Assembly: GCF_000264905.1 (NCBI RefSeq)
Contig: NW_006763135.1
Span: 2,269,428 to 2,333,427 of the forward strand
DNA from: Stereum hirsutum FP-91666 SS1
Lineage: Eukaryota > Basidiomycota > Agaricomycetes > Russulales > Stereaceae
Length of the DNA: 64,000 nucleotides
Reading direction: 5' to 3'
Each line of letters starts with the position of its first letter. Position 1 is the first letter of the stretch. This document shows, in pieces, positions 11,744-23,193 of this stretch. Under the pieces are notes generated by a model that did no database searches, had not been told where the DNA came from, and was given only the letters and a program-made list of their open reading frames with translations. The translations under genes and the position numbers were made by a program.

Positions 11744-13567
11744 ATGAACGCCCTCAGGTCTCTTCGCGCCATCGTCCTCGGCCCGCCTCTCGACTATGAG
11801 ATGGACGGGAGCACGCCGTCCGCACTCGAGCAGGCTGGCGTCCCCGTCTCTTTGGCGGACTGCAGGAATTGCCCGAATCCATGCGAGGAAGGCGAGCACA
11901 CACCTTGTTCGTCGTCGCCATCGACTTACCGTTAATGCAGGCCACGAAGAGTACCCGGAGAAAATATCGTCGATGATAGACAACACGTCGGACATGCTGG
12001 GCTCCGTCAAGCCATACCGCCGCCAGGTGCGCCATTATGGCTCGTGGCGTCAATCAATCGCTCAGTCACTTATCTGATAACTTTGCCTCGAAACTCCGAA
12101 CCGTCCTCGACGCGTTTAGGTCGTCATCTCCACTGGCAAGTCAGACTGGGCGCGCTCCGTTACAGACGAGAAGGGCTCTCTCGCACACCATCTACAGGCC
12201 GTCGACGCCGGCCAGCCCTCTGCGCTCGCCACGTTGCCCATCAGTCTCAGCTCTACGACGCTCAACACACCGTCCACAACGCCCGGAACGACAGCGCCCA
12301 GCACACCTGACAAGTCTCTCAAGGACCTCGACGCCTCTTCCGTTGTCTCCTCCATTTCCGGCATATTCAGGGATAACGAAACCACGAAGGTCTCCATCCT
12401 CAACGGCAGCCATGATACGCTCTCGCACGACCACACGCTCGAGACCGTGCTCGTCTTCCCGGATTACAAAGTCATTGCCGAGGTCCCACGTTCGCTCAAG
12501 GGCGCAAGAGAGCTCTGGGAGCATTCCGTCGACCCTTCCGTCTCCCGTCTCGGTTCATCCTCTTCGCTGCTGCCTGAGGGGAACGAGCTCAAGTCGTGGG
12601 TGATCCCGTACTCGTGTGTTATCCTGATCTGTGAGTCGTGGTTTCTTCCATTATCTGATATGATGGATCGGCCCCGTTCCTAATGTTGGCCCTATCATCT
12701 GTGTGATTACCGCGGGTTTGGATGTGAAGGTTCCCATAGACGGAGAGATGTTCGTTGTGCGGTCGTGGCTCCCAAACTAGAACACGGTACGTTGTCGGTA
12801 TAGCTCCCACCTTCCCCATTTCACCACCTCGCCTCTCACATCTCTATGCTCCTTCCCCCTTTGTCCTCCCGGCGCTTCCCAAATTGACCCTCGCTTCCCT
12901 TGTCCGGCCATCTCCTGCCTCTAGCTTTCTCCGACTCGCTTCATCGCCAGAAATGGGAAGTCCACACACAGCTCGACTACCTCGAGGGATCGCCACTTGA
13001 GGACTTCGACGACTCCGAGGATGATAAGCAGGCGGAGATGCTTCGACGCCTGCAGGAGCTCGAGAACCCAAAGTCAACGCACGAAACGGCGCATGGGCAT
13101 CCTAAACGAGCGCTCATACTCAAGACGTCACATATAGGTGGCCACAAGTACGCGGGGAACGTCATCGTGAGTTCATCTCGCTATTCAATCATCCGTTTGT
13201 TCGCCATCTTCAGCCTTCCTGTTGTCATCATCGCTGCTATCTCGCTCCTCTTACCCCTATCCTCCCTTTGTCCACTTTTATACCGCTTCATACCGCCTAT
13301 GGCGAACGGCCTACCTTCTTCTAAACAGACTCACCTTCTTCTCGTTTCGAACGCGAGGCTGACCATGGATGTGGCGCGTACTTGTGCATCGATGTGAAAC
13401 AGATATACATGCCTCAAGGCGCGGGAGTGTGGTACGGTCGCGTGTCGACACACGAAGTCGAGCCCATCGTGAGGAATACGATTCTTGGCGGCAAGATTCT
13501 TCCGCCGCTACTTCGCGGTGGCGTCAATTTATCGAGGCCGGACTGTAAACGGCTCAATGACTGGTAG
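11744..13567 (+). CDS. AIM32: AIM32-like sucrase/ferredoxin-like protein
   Basis: This is a thioredoxin-fold [2Fe-2S] protein of the sucrase/ferredoxin-like family; yeast Aim32 is a mitochondrial redox protein. Exons 11744-11891, 11941-12026, 12120-12630, 12730-12786, 12925-13166 and 13403-13567 total exactly 402 codons plus stop. Family landmarks appear in order: DCRNCPNPCEEGHEEYP, MLGSVKPYRRQVVISTGKSDW, CSHRRRDVRCAVVAPKLE, GWEVHTQLD-like WEVHTQLDY, and the C-terminal SHIGGHKYAGNVIIYMPQG with WYGRVS. The His-x3-His-x-Tyr region and paired cysteines are the likely cluster ligands. Intron 1 (49 nt) uses a GC donor (AAG/GCGAGC) rather than GT; only this choice restores EEGHEEYP. I see no clear targeting peptide, but the N-terminus is short and basic in places. 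The symbol is by homology with yeast. Confidence 0.9.
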
Positions 13568-16500
13568 TAGCCCGTGTCTTCCCTAGCATAGCCTCCTCAT
13601 AATTGGCTTTTTTTGCTGTTTATTTGTTTGTTTTTGGTTCCTTATCTCAGTCGCTCTCCACCTTTTCTTGGTCATCTCTCACTGTTCATATCCTCGCATT
13701 CTCAGCCCACGCCTCGCATTCCTTCCTGTCCCGTCTACTTTTACTTAACCATCTTTCGCTCTCCGCATCCAATTCGTCGCACTCGGGACCGCGCTACCCA
13801 CACTCCACATCTCGCTCTACCCACACTCACATACATTCACCCACTCTACTACTACTTTCATCCTCCGCCGGGCACAGTCTCACTCTACCTTACGTGGTTT
13901 CAGGCAGCCTAACACAATACGACCTTTATCTTATAGTTCTCTGTCTCTGTCCCTCTCACGCATTCTCTGTCGCACTCAATAGTCTTCTTTACTTTCGGAT
14001 TCGTATATATGTACCTTACCTGCCCACATCCTCGCCGGCTAATACATAACTTAATCGCTGGCTCTCGCCGCGCCGTCCATGGTCAGGCTCACAAAATCAT
14101 ACGTGTCCTCTTGTTTATTAGCCCTAACCTACGTTCACCTCATGTCGCATATCGATCGTTTGCGGTACGGTACCACAGACACCCTTCTGTAACGTTACAG
14201 TATCCGTACTATCTCATTCGCTCGGTATAAGTACTCTTACATACTTCGCTTCTTATTTTATATTAAATCCATCGTAAGTTACATACGGCCAGTATTTGGG
14301 GGGGCAATTGGATAAATCGTGATTGGATGCATGGATTAATCTGTTCAGACGAACCTGACTCTTACACGTAACCAAGTGCGGGGGTGAGCAGAACTCCAGA
14401 GTCACGAGCGAAAGTCGTGCGCTGTTGCGGAATTTTGACGACTAAGGATGTGGTAATCCTGGTAGTAATCGCGGCAAATTTCGGTGCGGTCGGATGTATC
14501 GTGCCATGTCATTGTCATGCTGCCGCAGCCATTGACACTGACAGTGTGGGGGAAATGAATGCCAGTGGACAGGTCACATACTGGGGGAGCGCTACCTTCG
14601 GCAGCAGCCACCTTGCTTGGTAAATAACTTGCACAAGCACTTCTGGTCTGCTCTATACCGCATGTTCTTGAACGGGATTGGGAGTGCTTACGCCGTGCCC
14701 GGCGGGCCCAGTCATTGTCAACATTCTGTGATCCAGTCAAGTTGACTCGAGATTCCTCCAAGGCAAAGCAGAGGCCGATGAGCCCAAATGTCAAGGCAGC
14801 GAACGGTATGGGCCCTCATTGCGTCCGACGGCAAGTTATCCGTCTAGCGCGAGACTGATTCGTGAACATCAACGTCTGCATTTGAATCGCTGCAGTCACG
14901 TCTGAAAGTAGACCCTCTGCGGCGCCACACACCGGTGCCACAAAATAAGTCCGCTGTTTGTCCTTGTTTATTTCCGGGACGATTCTGAGGAATTACGGGG
15001 GTAGGAAGGACCTTCAAGCAAGGTAATTCTCGAGCTCATTGGGGTCTGAATCGCCCCGACCGGCGGCCGCTGAATTGGAACGAAATTGGGACGCGTTCTT
15101 AGTTCACTTACGGTACTGACTACTAGCCTTCAAAGCCTATATATCGTGCATGACCCGTTCGCTGTCTGTAAGTCTTTAAGGTACTTACTCAAAACTCAAA
15201 GACACGGCTAGTAAAGGTCCCCATACCGCGACCTCGCGATCGCTGATTGAATCGGAATAATTTAGAGTTCGAAAGCTGGATCCATTATTGAGAGGCCCGA
15301 GGGCATACTTACAGCGAAGTAAAACTGTGCCTTCGGGTCTGACTCGGTCGGGACAATTATAGTTTACCGCAGACGAACGACTCGGAGGAAACTACTAATA
15401 CTTGAACAAACAGAAAGTGATAAGTTATGAAAGAGCGTCGGGTCGGGTTTGGATTGAACTGCAGTGGCGGTGGCGGGTGGCGTCGAAGGAAAGGTCCGGG
15501 TAGGTTCGGGTCCGATCGGAAGGAATTTACGAGGAAAGCCTGAGAGGAAACAGACAACAAAACAGAAAAGTTCATAACTTATGCGTGCGTCTGTCGCGTA
15601 AACCGTGTTGGAAGAGACAGCCCCAGATGAAGTGAACAGTCAAGATTCAAGACGAGAGATCGGAAAACAAGTACTCACCTATCCGCAATCACGACATCGT
15701 CACAGTAGTCCTTCAGCAGCTCCTTCAAGTTCACGTTCTTTACGAAATGTACTCTACCGCCGCTTTCTTCTCTTTCATGTCGTCGCTCTGAGTATGTCCC
15801 CTGGTGGGGCGGCACCATGTGATAAATATTCCGAGGGCGCTTTATCGTCAATTTCGAGGGTGGTTTACTAGCTCACAAGAAAGGAAATAACATGCATGGG
15901 CGAACTCATGTAGAAGAACCTGGTACCCTTTAGTAATAGTAGGGACCAGGAACATCATTATATGATTCATCAGTCTTATTGTAACCGCAGACCGTTCAAA
16001 GAAAGAAAGAAAAAAAGAAAACAGCCGAGAAAAAGAGAAAAACGAAGGCGCCCATGGCAAGCCATCTGGCGCGAACAGACGAGCCGCAATTGTCTGATGT
16101 TCGTGTTGAGTTCAAGTTTACTGTAGTAGTAGTACAAGCGTTGTTTGATTGAGTATCGACGAAACACGAAACACGAATGAAGAACCAGAACCAGAACCGG
16201 CGAGTAAGTGTAAGTTTGAAAAAGGAGAACAGCTTTTGATCAGGAGTTTAAAAAGTCACAAGGTAAGATGCGGGATAGACTATAGTTCGATGGCAGGAAA
16301 AGGATTGAAAGGAGGAAAGGATCAGTAGATAGCCTGAGAGGGATGAAATATTGGGGTGTCCGCGTCGGTGGGTGGTACTATACGAGGTGAGATGGCGTGG
16401 GTGGTTAGCGGCAAGGGGGGAGTGGATGATATGCGAGATGGATGGACAACAACAACAACAACATCGACGACGACGACGACAATACAGAAGGGGAAATGCT

Positions 16501-16669
16501 TGGGGGAATAAAGTATGTAGGAAGCGCGTTATACATTGCGTTGCATTGCACGGGCGGGCGACCAGACTCTCCATCATCCACTCAACAAAATCAAAAAAAA
16601 AAATCGAAAAATCAAAACGCTCAAAAATCAAAAGGCTCACGGAAAAGAAGACCTTAACTTCTGCACGTG
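13568..16669. other. Largest gene-poor stretch, 3.1 kb
   Basis: The AIM32 3' flank (13568 to about 14000) is pyrimidine-rich. From 14400 to 14800 the minus strand holds an open frame with a hydrophobic stretch, LTFGLIGLCFAL, followed by Cys-containing sequence, but there is no usable ATG in frame. From 14800 to 16440 I see only short frames. The SCH9 3' flank lies at the right end and contains CAA/CGA trinucleotide runs. No tRNA or rRNA was recognised. Confidence 0.5.
16448..16480. repeat. Trinucleotide microsatellite (AAC)5 then (GAC)5
   Basis: Five AAC units followed by ATC and five GAC units, just downstream of the SCH9 stop codon on the minus strand. It is probably in the SCH9 3' untranslated region and likely length-variable between strains. 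Confidence 0.8.
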
Positions 16670-19593
16670 TTATACATCCATATCATCATCCAGATATCCC
16701 TTCCGCCTCGCATACCGTCCCGCACAACTCGCATCGTCCTCTGCCTCGTCGTCCGTCGTCGGCTCCACGCCCTCCTCATCCACCGCCTGCTCCTCCTCCG
16801 GCTCATCCATCGCCAACCGTCCCACCGCGCTCGCGATCACGCTCTCGTTCTCCCCCGAATAAGTGAACCCCCTAAAGTTCTCCTGCACACTGTTCGTCAG
16901 CGGCGGACTCGCGCCAGGATCCCGTCCGCCTTTCTTCTTCGTGATATTAATCCCCTGCGGCTGCGGCGGCGCCCCATTCGGAGTGACGGCACCACCACCA
17001 CCACCACCACCACCACCGATCCCATTCGGTCCAGGACTACGATCGCTGCCCAATGGCCCATTGGGCGTGTAGACCGTGCCGTTCACGGACTGCGAGAGCA
17101 CCCAATCGCCCGACGGGTCGTCCTCGTCGAGGTCCATCTGCGAGTTGACCTCGCTCACGTCCGCCGAGGTGAACTCCGGATCAAAGTTCGCTGTCGACTC
17201 GTCCGATTCGACGACGGGCTTGAAGGGCGGCGTGACTTGTTTCCGAGCGAGCGCGTCCCAGTCGATGGGCTTGAAGAACGGGTGCTCCTTCAGTTGGGCC
17301 GTATCGCGCTCGGCGCCCAGACGGTGTTTCGGATTCCTGTTTAGGAGCTGTGTGTGGCGGTGGCGGGGAAGGAATCAGTAAATAAAAAGTGTGGGGTGAG
17401 AGAATTTATGTGGGCTTTTTTTAACTCACCCCCTTCACGAACTGTTTCCCATCCTCATTAATGACACCCTTCGGGAACCGAATCTTGCCAAAGCAGATAT
17501 TCTTATACATCTGCTGCGTGTCTTCTGCGTAAAACGGACTCCAACCACAGCACATCTCGAAGAGCAGCACGCCGAGGGACCAGAAATCGACGAGCTTCGA
17601 GTAGCCGTGTTCGTCGAGGAGGACTTCCGGCGCGAGGTACTCCGTCGTCCCACAGAACGTATTCGTGAGCTCGTCCGCCCGGAGATCGGGTTTCGACAGC
17701 CCGAAATCACAGAGCGCGACGTGGCCTGTCGCGTCCAGAAGGATGTTCTCTGGTTTCAGGTCCCTGTGCAGCGAAAGACACGTGTGAGTCGGGCACACGC
17801 CACAACGATGGTGGTAAAAGACTGACCGGTAGACGATATCGTATTTGTGCAGATGTTCCAGCGCGAGCACGAGCTCCGCAATGTAAAATCTCGCGCGCTC
17901 TTCCGAGAAGCGGGTCTCCTTCTGCAAGTGCCAGAAGAGCTCGCCTCCGCTCTTGAAGTCCGTGACGAGATACAGGTCCGAGTCTGTCTGGAAGCTGAAC
18001 TTGAGTCCGACGAGGAAGGGCGATTCGAGCGAGCGCTGGAGGATCTTGCGCTCTCCGATGGTATGCGCCACCTCTTTCTTGGCGATGATCTCCTTCTTTG
18101 ACAGCACCTTCATCGCGTAGATCCTCTTCGTGTCCCGCTTCCGTACTTGGAAAACCCGGCCAAAGGTGCCTCGGCCGATGAGCTTGAGGAACTCAAAGTC
18201 GCGTGGTGTCAAAGCGCGTTTGGACTGGAATCGGCATCAAGAAGATGTGATTGTAGACAGGACGGGTGTGGGGAAATAAGTGTCAGAGCAGTGATCCGCA
18301 TTTTCGGCTCAGGGTCAGATGATGACGAAACGGACCTTGCTCTGCTCAAAAGTGACCTGTATACGGACCTCGCCTGTGACGAGTTCGTTCTCGAGCGGCT
18401 GGAGCCTGGGTGGACGAGCGCGGGATCAGTCAGAGGGTGTTACGGCGCAAGCAAAGAGAAGGACGGGCGTACTTGTACCATTGGTCTACGGTGTGGTCGT
18501 GGACGAGGACGGGTCTGAACTGGACGTTGCCGAGGAAATCGTGCTCTTCATGCGAGCGGTCGTAGATGTTAAAGGCAATCGTAGACTGTTCCGAGGTGAC
18601 GTCGCTAGGAGGAGGGGCGGAGTGAGATGGGAACGATGGAGGGGTTAGGGGAGATAATGAAAACTCACAAGGAGACCTCGTGTTTCCACACGGGGTTGTG
18701 CGCAGACATGCGGCCACCGAGGGCACCAAGTGCCGGAGTGTGAGCGGGGGCGGGCCTCTGTGCGGAGAGGGAGGACTTTGCAGAGTTGGTGGAGGACGAA
18801 GAGGCGGTAGAAGCGCCATTGCCGAGGACCTTGCTGCCGATGGCACCGAGGGTGCTGAGGGCGATAGAAGAAGAGGCACGAGAGAGATTTGTGGGGACGC
18901 CCTTGACCTCCTTGTCTGTTTCGTCTGTGGGGTCTCTGCTGACAAACTCGTTCTGCTCGAAGACGACGACGACGTATGGGCGTGCGCTGATCGATCTTAC
19001 GTTGAGACCGCGGGCAGCGATGAGCTTTACGTGTATCTGGCCCTTGGAGGAGGCGGGTGCGGCGGGGGTGTTGCTCAGGTTTGAAGTGGACGCGTGTGCG
19101 GAGCCGGAGCGGGTGGAGTTTGAGGAGGCACCGGAAGAGGAGGCAGAGGACTTGACGGAGTGCTGGGAGACCTTCTTTGCGACCTGAGATTTAGCGGGAG
19201 GGAGCTGCATGTTGAAGTCTGGTGCATTCAGAGAGAGGTGTGTGGTTGGGAGAGAGGTCCCGAACTGGAGGCTGTTTGCAACCGATGGAGATAGTGGGCC
19301 TGCGAGGAGGGGTGAGATCACGTGGAGAAGGAGAATAAGGCGATGGACAGACCGAGAGGAGTGAGGTCACCGGCGGTGTTAGCAGGCGGGGGTTGGAGAT
19401 ACGAGTGCGTCTGGAGGAGATGATGTCTTGAGGGAGGCGCTCCTTGCGTCGTCGACTGCTGCCCGGCCGCAGGGGCCTGGGCCCCCGCTCCAAGGCTCGC
19501 ATCGAACGGATTCGGCTCCGCCTGGTGTGAGCTTTGCACCGACGCCCTCGGCGTCAGCTGGTCCGCGAACGACGACGGGAAGAATTTGAGCAT
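16670..19593 (-). CDS. SCH9: SCH9-type AGC kinase with C2 domain
   Basis: Sch9 is the TORC1-controlled S6-kinase-like enzyme that promotes growth when nutrients are ample. Exons, in coding order, are 19593-19371, 19299-18669, 18604-18473, 18405-18336, 18224-17827, 17763-17430 and 17347-16670, giving 821 codons. A C2-like domain spans about 160-350 (starting QIHVKLIAARGLNVRS and ending VRIQVTFEQSK). The kinase starts near 361 with IGRGTFGRVFQV and contains YRDLKPEN, DFGLS and CGTTEYLAPE, where the activation-loop threonine sits. The AGC tail ends in a hydrophobic motif, FRGFTYSGE, near residue 754. C2 plus kinase plus hydrophobic motif separates it from YPK-type kinases. A 63-nt intron with no in-frame stop splits the YRD catalytic motif. 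The tail contains a glycine run encoded by a (CCA)n repeat on the plus strand at 16991-17016. Confidence 0.95.
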
Positions 19594-19726
19594 TGCTGGG
19601 GACAACCTGGGGACTGTCGGCGTGCGTTGCGCGCGGTCTCAACCACATCCGAGCCTTATATACGCCATGGAGCCCCTCTCCTCAGGTGGTGCTGCCGTCC
19701 CGCCCGTTGCCGGTCAATTTCCCATT

Positions 19727-20410
19727 CTACGCTTGTTTCTCCAGCTTCGAATCCCCCGCGTCATCCCTCGCCACCCGTCCCCTCTCCTCGCCACCCTCCT
19801 CGACAGCACTCTCCACCTCCCTCGACATCGCCCGACGCTGCCCCTCCATCCCCTCGCCCATGAACCGCAGTGCCCGCATCGTCCCCCCCGCCACAAGCCC
19901 CACCACCCCCGCCTGGTACGTCGTCCGCAGTGGCAATCGGTCTGTCCGGTCCAATCAGCCTATCGTCCCCCCATCACAGATCAAACACAAGCCTAGCCCG
20001 TGAATTTCCCACTTACATACGCCAGCCACCAGCCCCGCCGTGCCCACCCCTGCTCCAATCTCTCTTACGTCTCCGTACCCCGCCCGGTCCAGCAGCTCCT
20101 CGAACGTCACCCAGCCCAGTGCTATGAATCCCAGCTTCGCCGCCAGCGACCCCCCGTCGCGCAGCCCCGCGAGCATCATCCGGTAATTCTTCGTTTTGTT
20201 GTAGAAGTACCAGCCCTGCACCGTCCGTGGCGGTCGGTGCGCGTTTTCTGCCAGGAATCGGAGCCCCGCCGCTCGTGAGCCTCGCACGCCCCCGATCAAC
20301 GTCCCCACCACCATCGCCCACCCTGGCACGATATATAGCCGTGGGGGCACAGAGACGTGGATCGAGTACGGTGCGCTCGACGCGTCGGGAGGGGCTGTTG
20401 TGCTCGCCAT
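19727..20410 (-). CDS. Tim17/TIMMDC1-like small membrane protein
   Basis: Two exons (20410-20017 and 19941-19727) encode 202 residues. Hydrophobic, glycine-rich stretches occur at PGWAMVVGTLIGGVRG, LAAKLGFIALGWVTFEELL, GAGVGTAGLVAGVYRLPLR and YQAGVVGLVAGG, roughly four membrane spans with GxxxG packing. The pattern and the G-x-x-x-G-x-YR element resemble the Tim17/Tim22/Tim23 superfamily and TIMMDC1, a complex I assembly factor of the inner mitochondrial membrane. The charged C-terminal tail is rich in Glu and Arg. It lies tandem to SCH9, its stop 133 nt upstream of the SCH9 start, so SCH9 has a short promoter or a leader overlapping this gene's 3' end. Membrane topology is a confident reading, but family membership is only a likely one. 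Confidence 0.75.
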
Positions 20411-21452
20411 GGTTCGCTTATTGCTTTTTTCGACTCGCGCGTCCGTGCAGTCGTTCGTCGGGTCGCACGGTAAAGAGACCGGAACTATGAGGTCATCTTA
20501 CTGTATTTAGTCCTAACCCTAGTACCAGTTTTAGACATCTTTGTATACGCTCCCCATGACCGCCCCTCGACGATCAATGAAGTCTTCTCCATCAATTGCG
20601 CACCGGTATGCTTGGCTGCTGCGAATGAACGTTCGACGACCAGCTCTCGAAAGGTGGCTTGTGGAGCATCAAACAACACACGCTCGACGATAAACCATCT
20701 GCGGAATCGATGGCGAGCCGCACCGTGCCCCATTGAGAGCAACCCTTTTTGTTGAGGCACACCTGCAGAAGAGTAATAGCCCAGAGCGTCGATTAGAGGG
20801 GAGGAGGACCTGGGTTCGGCCGAGCAGACGAATGTAACCCGATGAAGTGCTTGAGCGGCGAACTGCACCTCCTTCACTGCTAAAAGACAACTTTGTCTAC
20901 AGTTGGTATATATTGAAGCTGCCATAAAGCACAAGAACGAGGCATGGACCAATTGTCGAAGAGAGTTAAGGAGTATTGCAACGGTAAGATATTTTATTTT
21001 ACGCACAATGATATGTGGCCCAGCGCCAGTGGCGACCAACGTTTGTTTGTGTATGCCCTTGTATGCGCCCCGCTTGCGCCTGTTTTGTCCTCGTAAATAA
21101 GCACAATCCGTCGTGACCGAACAAACAACGCGTAACGTGAACGCGTCGGGTAGCGCATCCTCCCACCGCGCCCGACGTTCGCAACATTCACCGCAAACGG
21201 CGATAAAAACGATTTCATTGGAGAACATGGTCTGGGGGCGAAACATGGCCCGTGCGCTGAGGCAGCTCAAGCGAGCTACGTTTTCGCACGGGTGACGTAA
21301 GCCACAGAGAGAGAGCAAGCTGCGATTGTTGACTTGGCTCGCCGCTAGCGCTCATCGTCCACGCCCTTCTCAAGTACTAGTTAGCTCACTACCAAGCCCA
21401 ACCCTTCACCCCCACGAAATAAGTCAAACTGAATATCGACGAAGATCAAGAC
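20411..21452. promoter_or_regulatory. Divergent intergenic region, Tim17-like gene / forkhead gene
   Basis: This 1.04-kb space separates two divergent start codons and must hold both promoters. It contains an open frame of about 277 codons on the minus strand (20485-21318) that I do not accept as a gene (see rejected items). A string of GCTAGCGCTCATCG-type sequence and A/T-rich blocks occurs between 21300 and 21450, but I cannot assign factor sites. Confidence 0.5.
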
Positions 21453-23193
21453 ATGTTGGCGGCGTCCCAACAACAACCGCCGCCAACGGTCGCGCCCCAA
21501 CACATGCAGCAGCAGCAAGTCGCACCCCCTCCTGCTGCACCCCCTCCTCCTGTTCATGCTACAGTCCACCCACACGACATGCCCCCGCCGAACTCGTATT
21601 ACCCCGAGGGGCCGAACGACGTTAATGGCGGCTTGCCGATTAATCTGGATTCGTTGAGGGATGGGCCGCCCGGGAGTAAGCCGTTTTATCCGTATTCGAC
21701 GCTTATACGGTGAGTTTCCACTACCATGCAAGAGGGGGGAGGGGAAAAGGAAGGAAGGAAGGGATGCTGATTGTGACGGTAGGTATGCGATTAAGGGCTC
21801 GCCGAATCAGAAGTTGTTGTTGGAGGATATATATTATGCGATTGAGAGTCGGGTACGTGCCATTCGATTGCTGGCATTGACGATGCGCCACTGAATTCGT
21901 CTCGTTTCTAGTTCCCGTACTTCAGGTCAGCGCCATCTGGATGGAAGGTAAGTTTCGTTCGTTCTCGATTTGTGTACATAGAATGGGAGAGGGGCGGGTG
22001 GGAGTAGAGCAGCGTCATCATGCAAATGATAAATGAGGTCCGACGCGACTCGCGCTGTTTGACGCTGTTCTGCCATGTTTGTTTTGCCAACCACAATATG
22101 CACAAACTTTCGACGCTGGCTCTTCGGCTCCAACCCCACTCCCCTTTTTCTTCTGCCTGGTCCCTCCGTCGTCTGAAATTCATATCATAACTCTGACCTT
22201 CTCTTGCTTCACCTCCTTTTATTGAAATTTTTATTTATTTGTTGCCCTCTAGAACTCCGTGCGACACAATCTCTCGCTCAACCCCTGCTTCGAGAAGGTC
22301 GCCCGACCACTCACCGACCGCGGCAAAGGCTCCTACTGGACCGTGAACGACAACGTCGACCCCCGCACCGGCGTGCACCGAATACGGAAGAAGAAACCCA
22401 AAAGCTCTAGCAACGGCGGTGGGGGTGGTAGTGGCGGCGGCGGCGGCGGCGGCGGTCAGCGGGGACGAGGCAGCCAGGACGACGTGGACGAGTACGCGCC
22501 CGACGGTGTGCCGAGTTACGACGATCCGCACGCACAGTACGTTCCTCCACCGCCGCCGCCGCCGATGGAGACGGACGAAACCGGCCAACCGCGTCCTGCT
22601 GCTTATCCGCCGCCGTACCCACCGTATGTCTACTCGTAATTCACCCGTTTCCTTTGCATTTGGGTGGGTGTTATCGATGGGCTGACGCGTTTTGTGTTTG
22701 TTTGTCTTGTTTGCTTCGCTCGCTTGCGCTTGCTCGGTCTTCCGTTGTGTCGATCTATCCGTCCGTCCGTGTATCCATCCATCCATCTGGTTATCTGCAC
22801 GTTTCGATACGGCGGGAACACAGATTCGATCCTACCGGCGGCTTCGCGATGATGCCGCCCCCACCACACAGCATCCGATTCATGCCCCCGCCTTTGAACC
22901 TGCACCTCGAAGACCTCGACATGGACGAGAACGGCAACGTGGACTGGCACATGGCGTGGATCAACGAGATTCAACAGTTGCAGCATATCACGGCAGAGCA
23001 GGAGAAGGCGGGCGCGGACCAGGAATGGTTCAGGATGATGTTTTTTAGAGTGAGGAGCGCGATGATGGTGCCCCCGCCGTTTCCGCCTGGGGATCCGGCT
23101 ATGGCGCCGCCACCGGGGGAGATGCATCATCCGTCGGCGGGGGTGGGTGGACAGGCGGTGCAGGGGGCGAATGGGGTGTCGGAGGAGGGGTGA
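21453..23193 (+). CDS. Forkhead transcription factor
   Basis: This is a DNA-binding regulator with one winged-helix forkhead domain. Exons 21453-21709, 21783-21852, 21912-21947, 22253-22623 and 22824-23193 give 367 residues. The domain (about residues 78-175) runs from [18 protein letters not shown] through [18 protein letters not shown], then [20 protein letters not shown] and [10 protein letters not shown]. The recognition helix [12 protein letters not shown] is intact. Before it lies a Gln/Pro-rich N-terminus. After it come a basic run RKKKPKSS, possibly nuclear targeting, and a glycine run encoded by GGC repeats near 22430-22456. The C-terminal exon carries acidic and proline-rich segments. 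No FHA domain is visible, so this is not the Fkh1/Fkh2 cell-cycle type. Which fungal forkhead class it belongs to cannot be settled here. Confidence 0.92.

Noticed and set aside
14402..14794. Minus-strand frame of 130 codons with a hydrophobic start
   Set aside because: Begins at a non-ATG codon with a stop just upstream. Kept only as a weak finding, not a gene.
17340..17350. A possible frameshift in SCH9 just before LLNRNPKHRL
   Set aside because: Careful recounting gives acceptor CACAG/CTCCTAAACAGG and a total of 2466 nt, divisible by three, so there is no frameshift.
20485..21318. Open frame of about 277 codons on the minus strand between the Tim17-like and forkhead genes
   Set aside because: It does not begin with ATG at its listed start, shows no recognisable domain, and lies in a divergent promoter region. 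Composition looks non-coding. Transcript data could overturn this.
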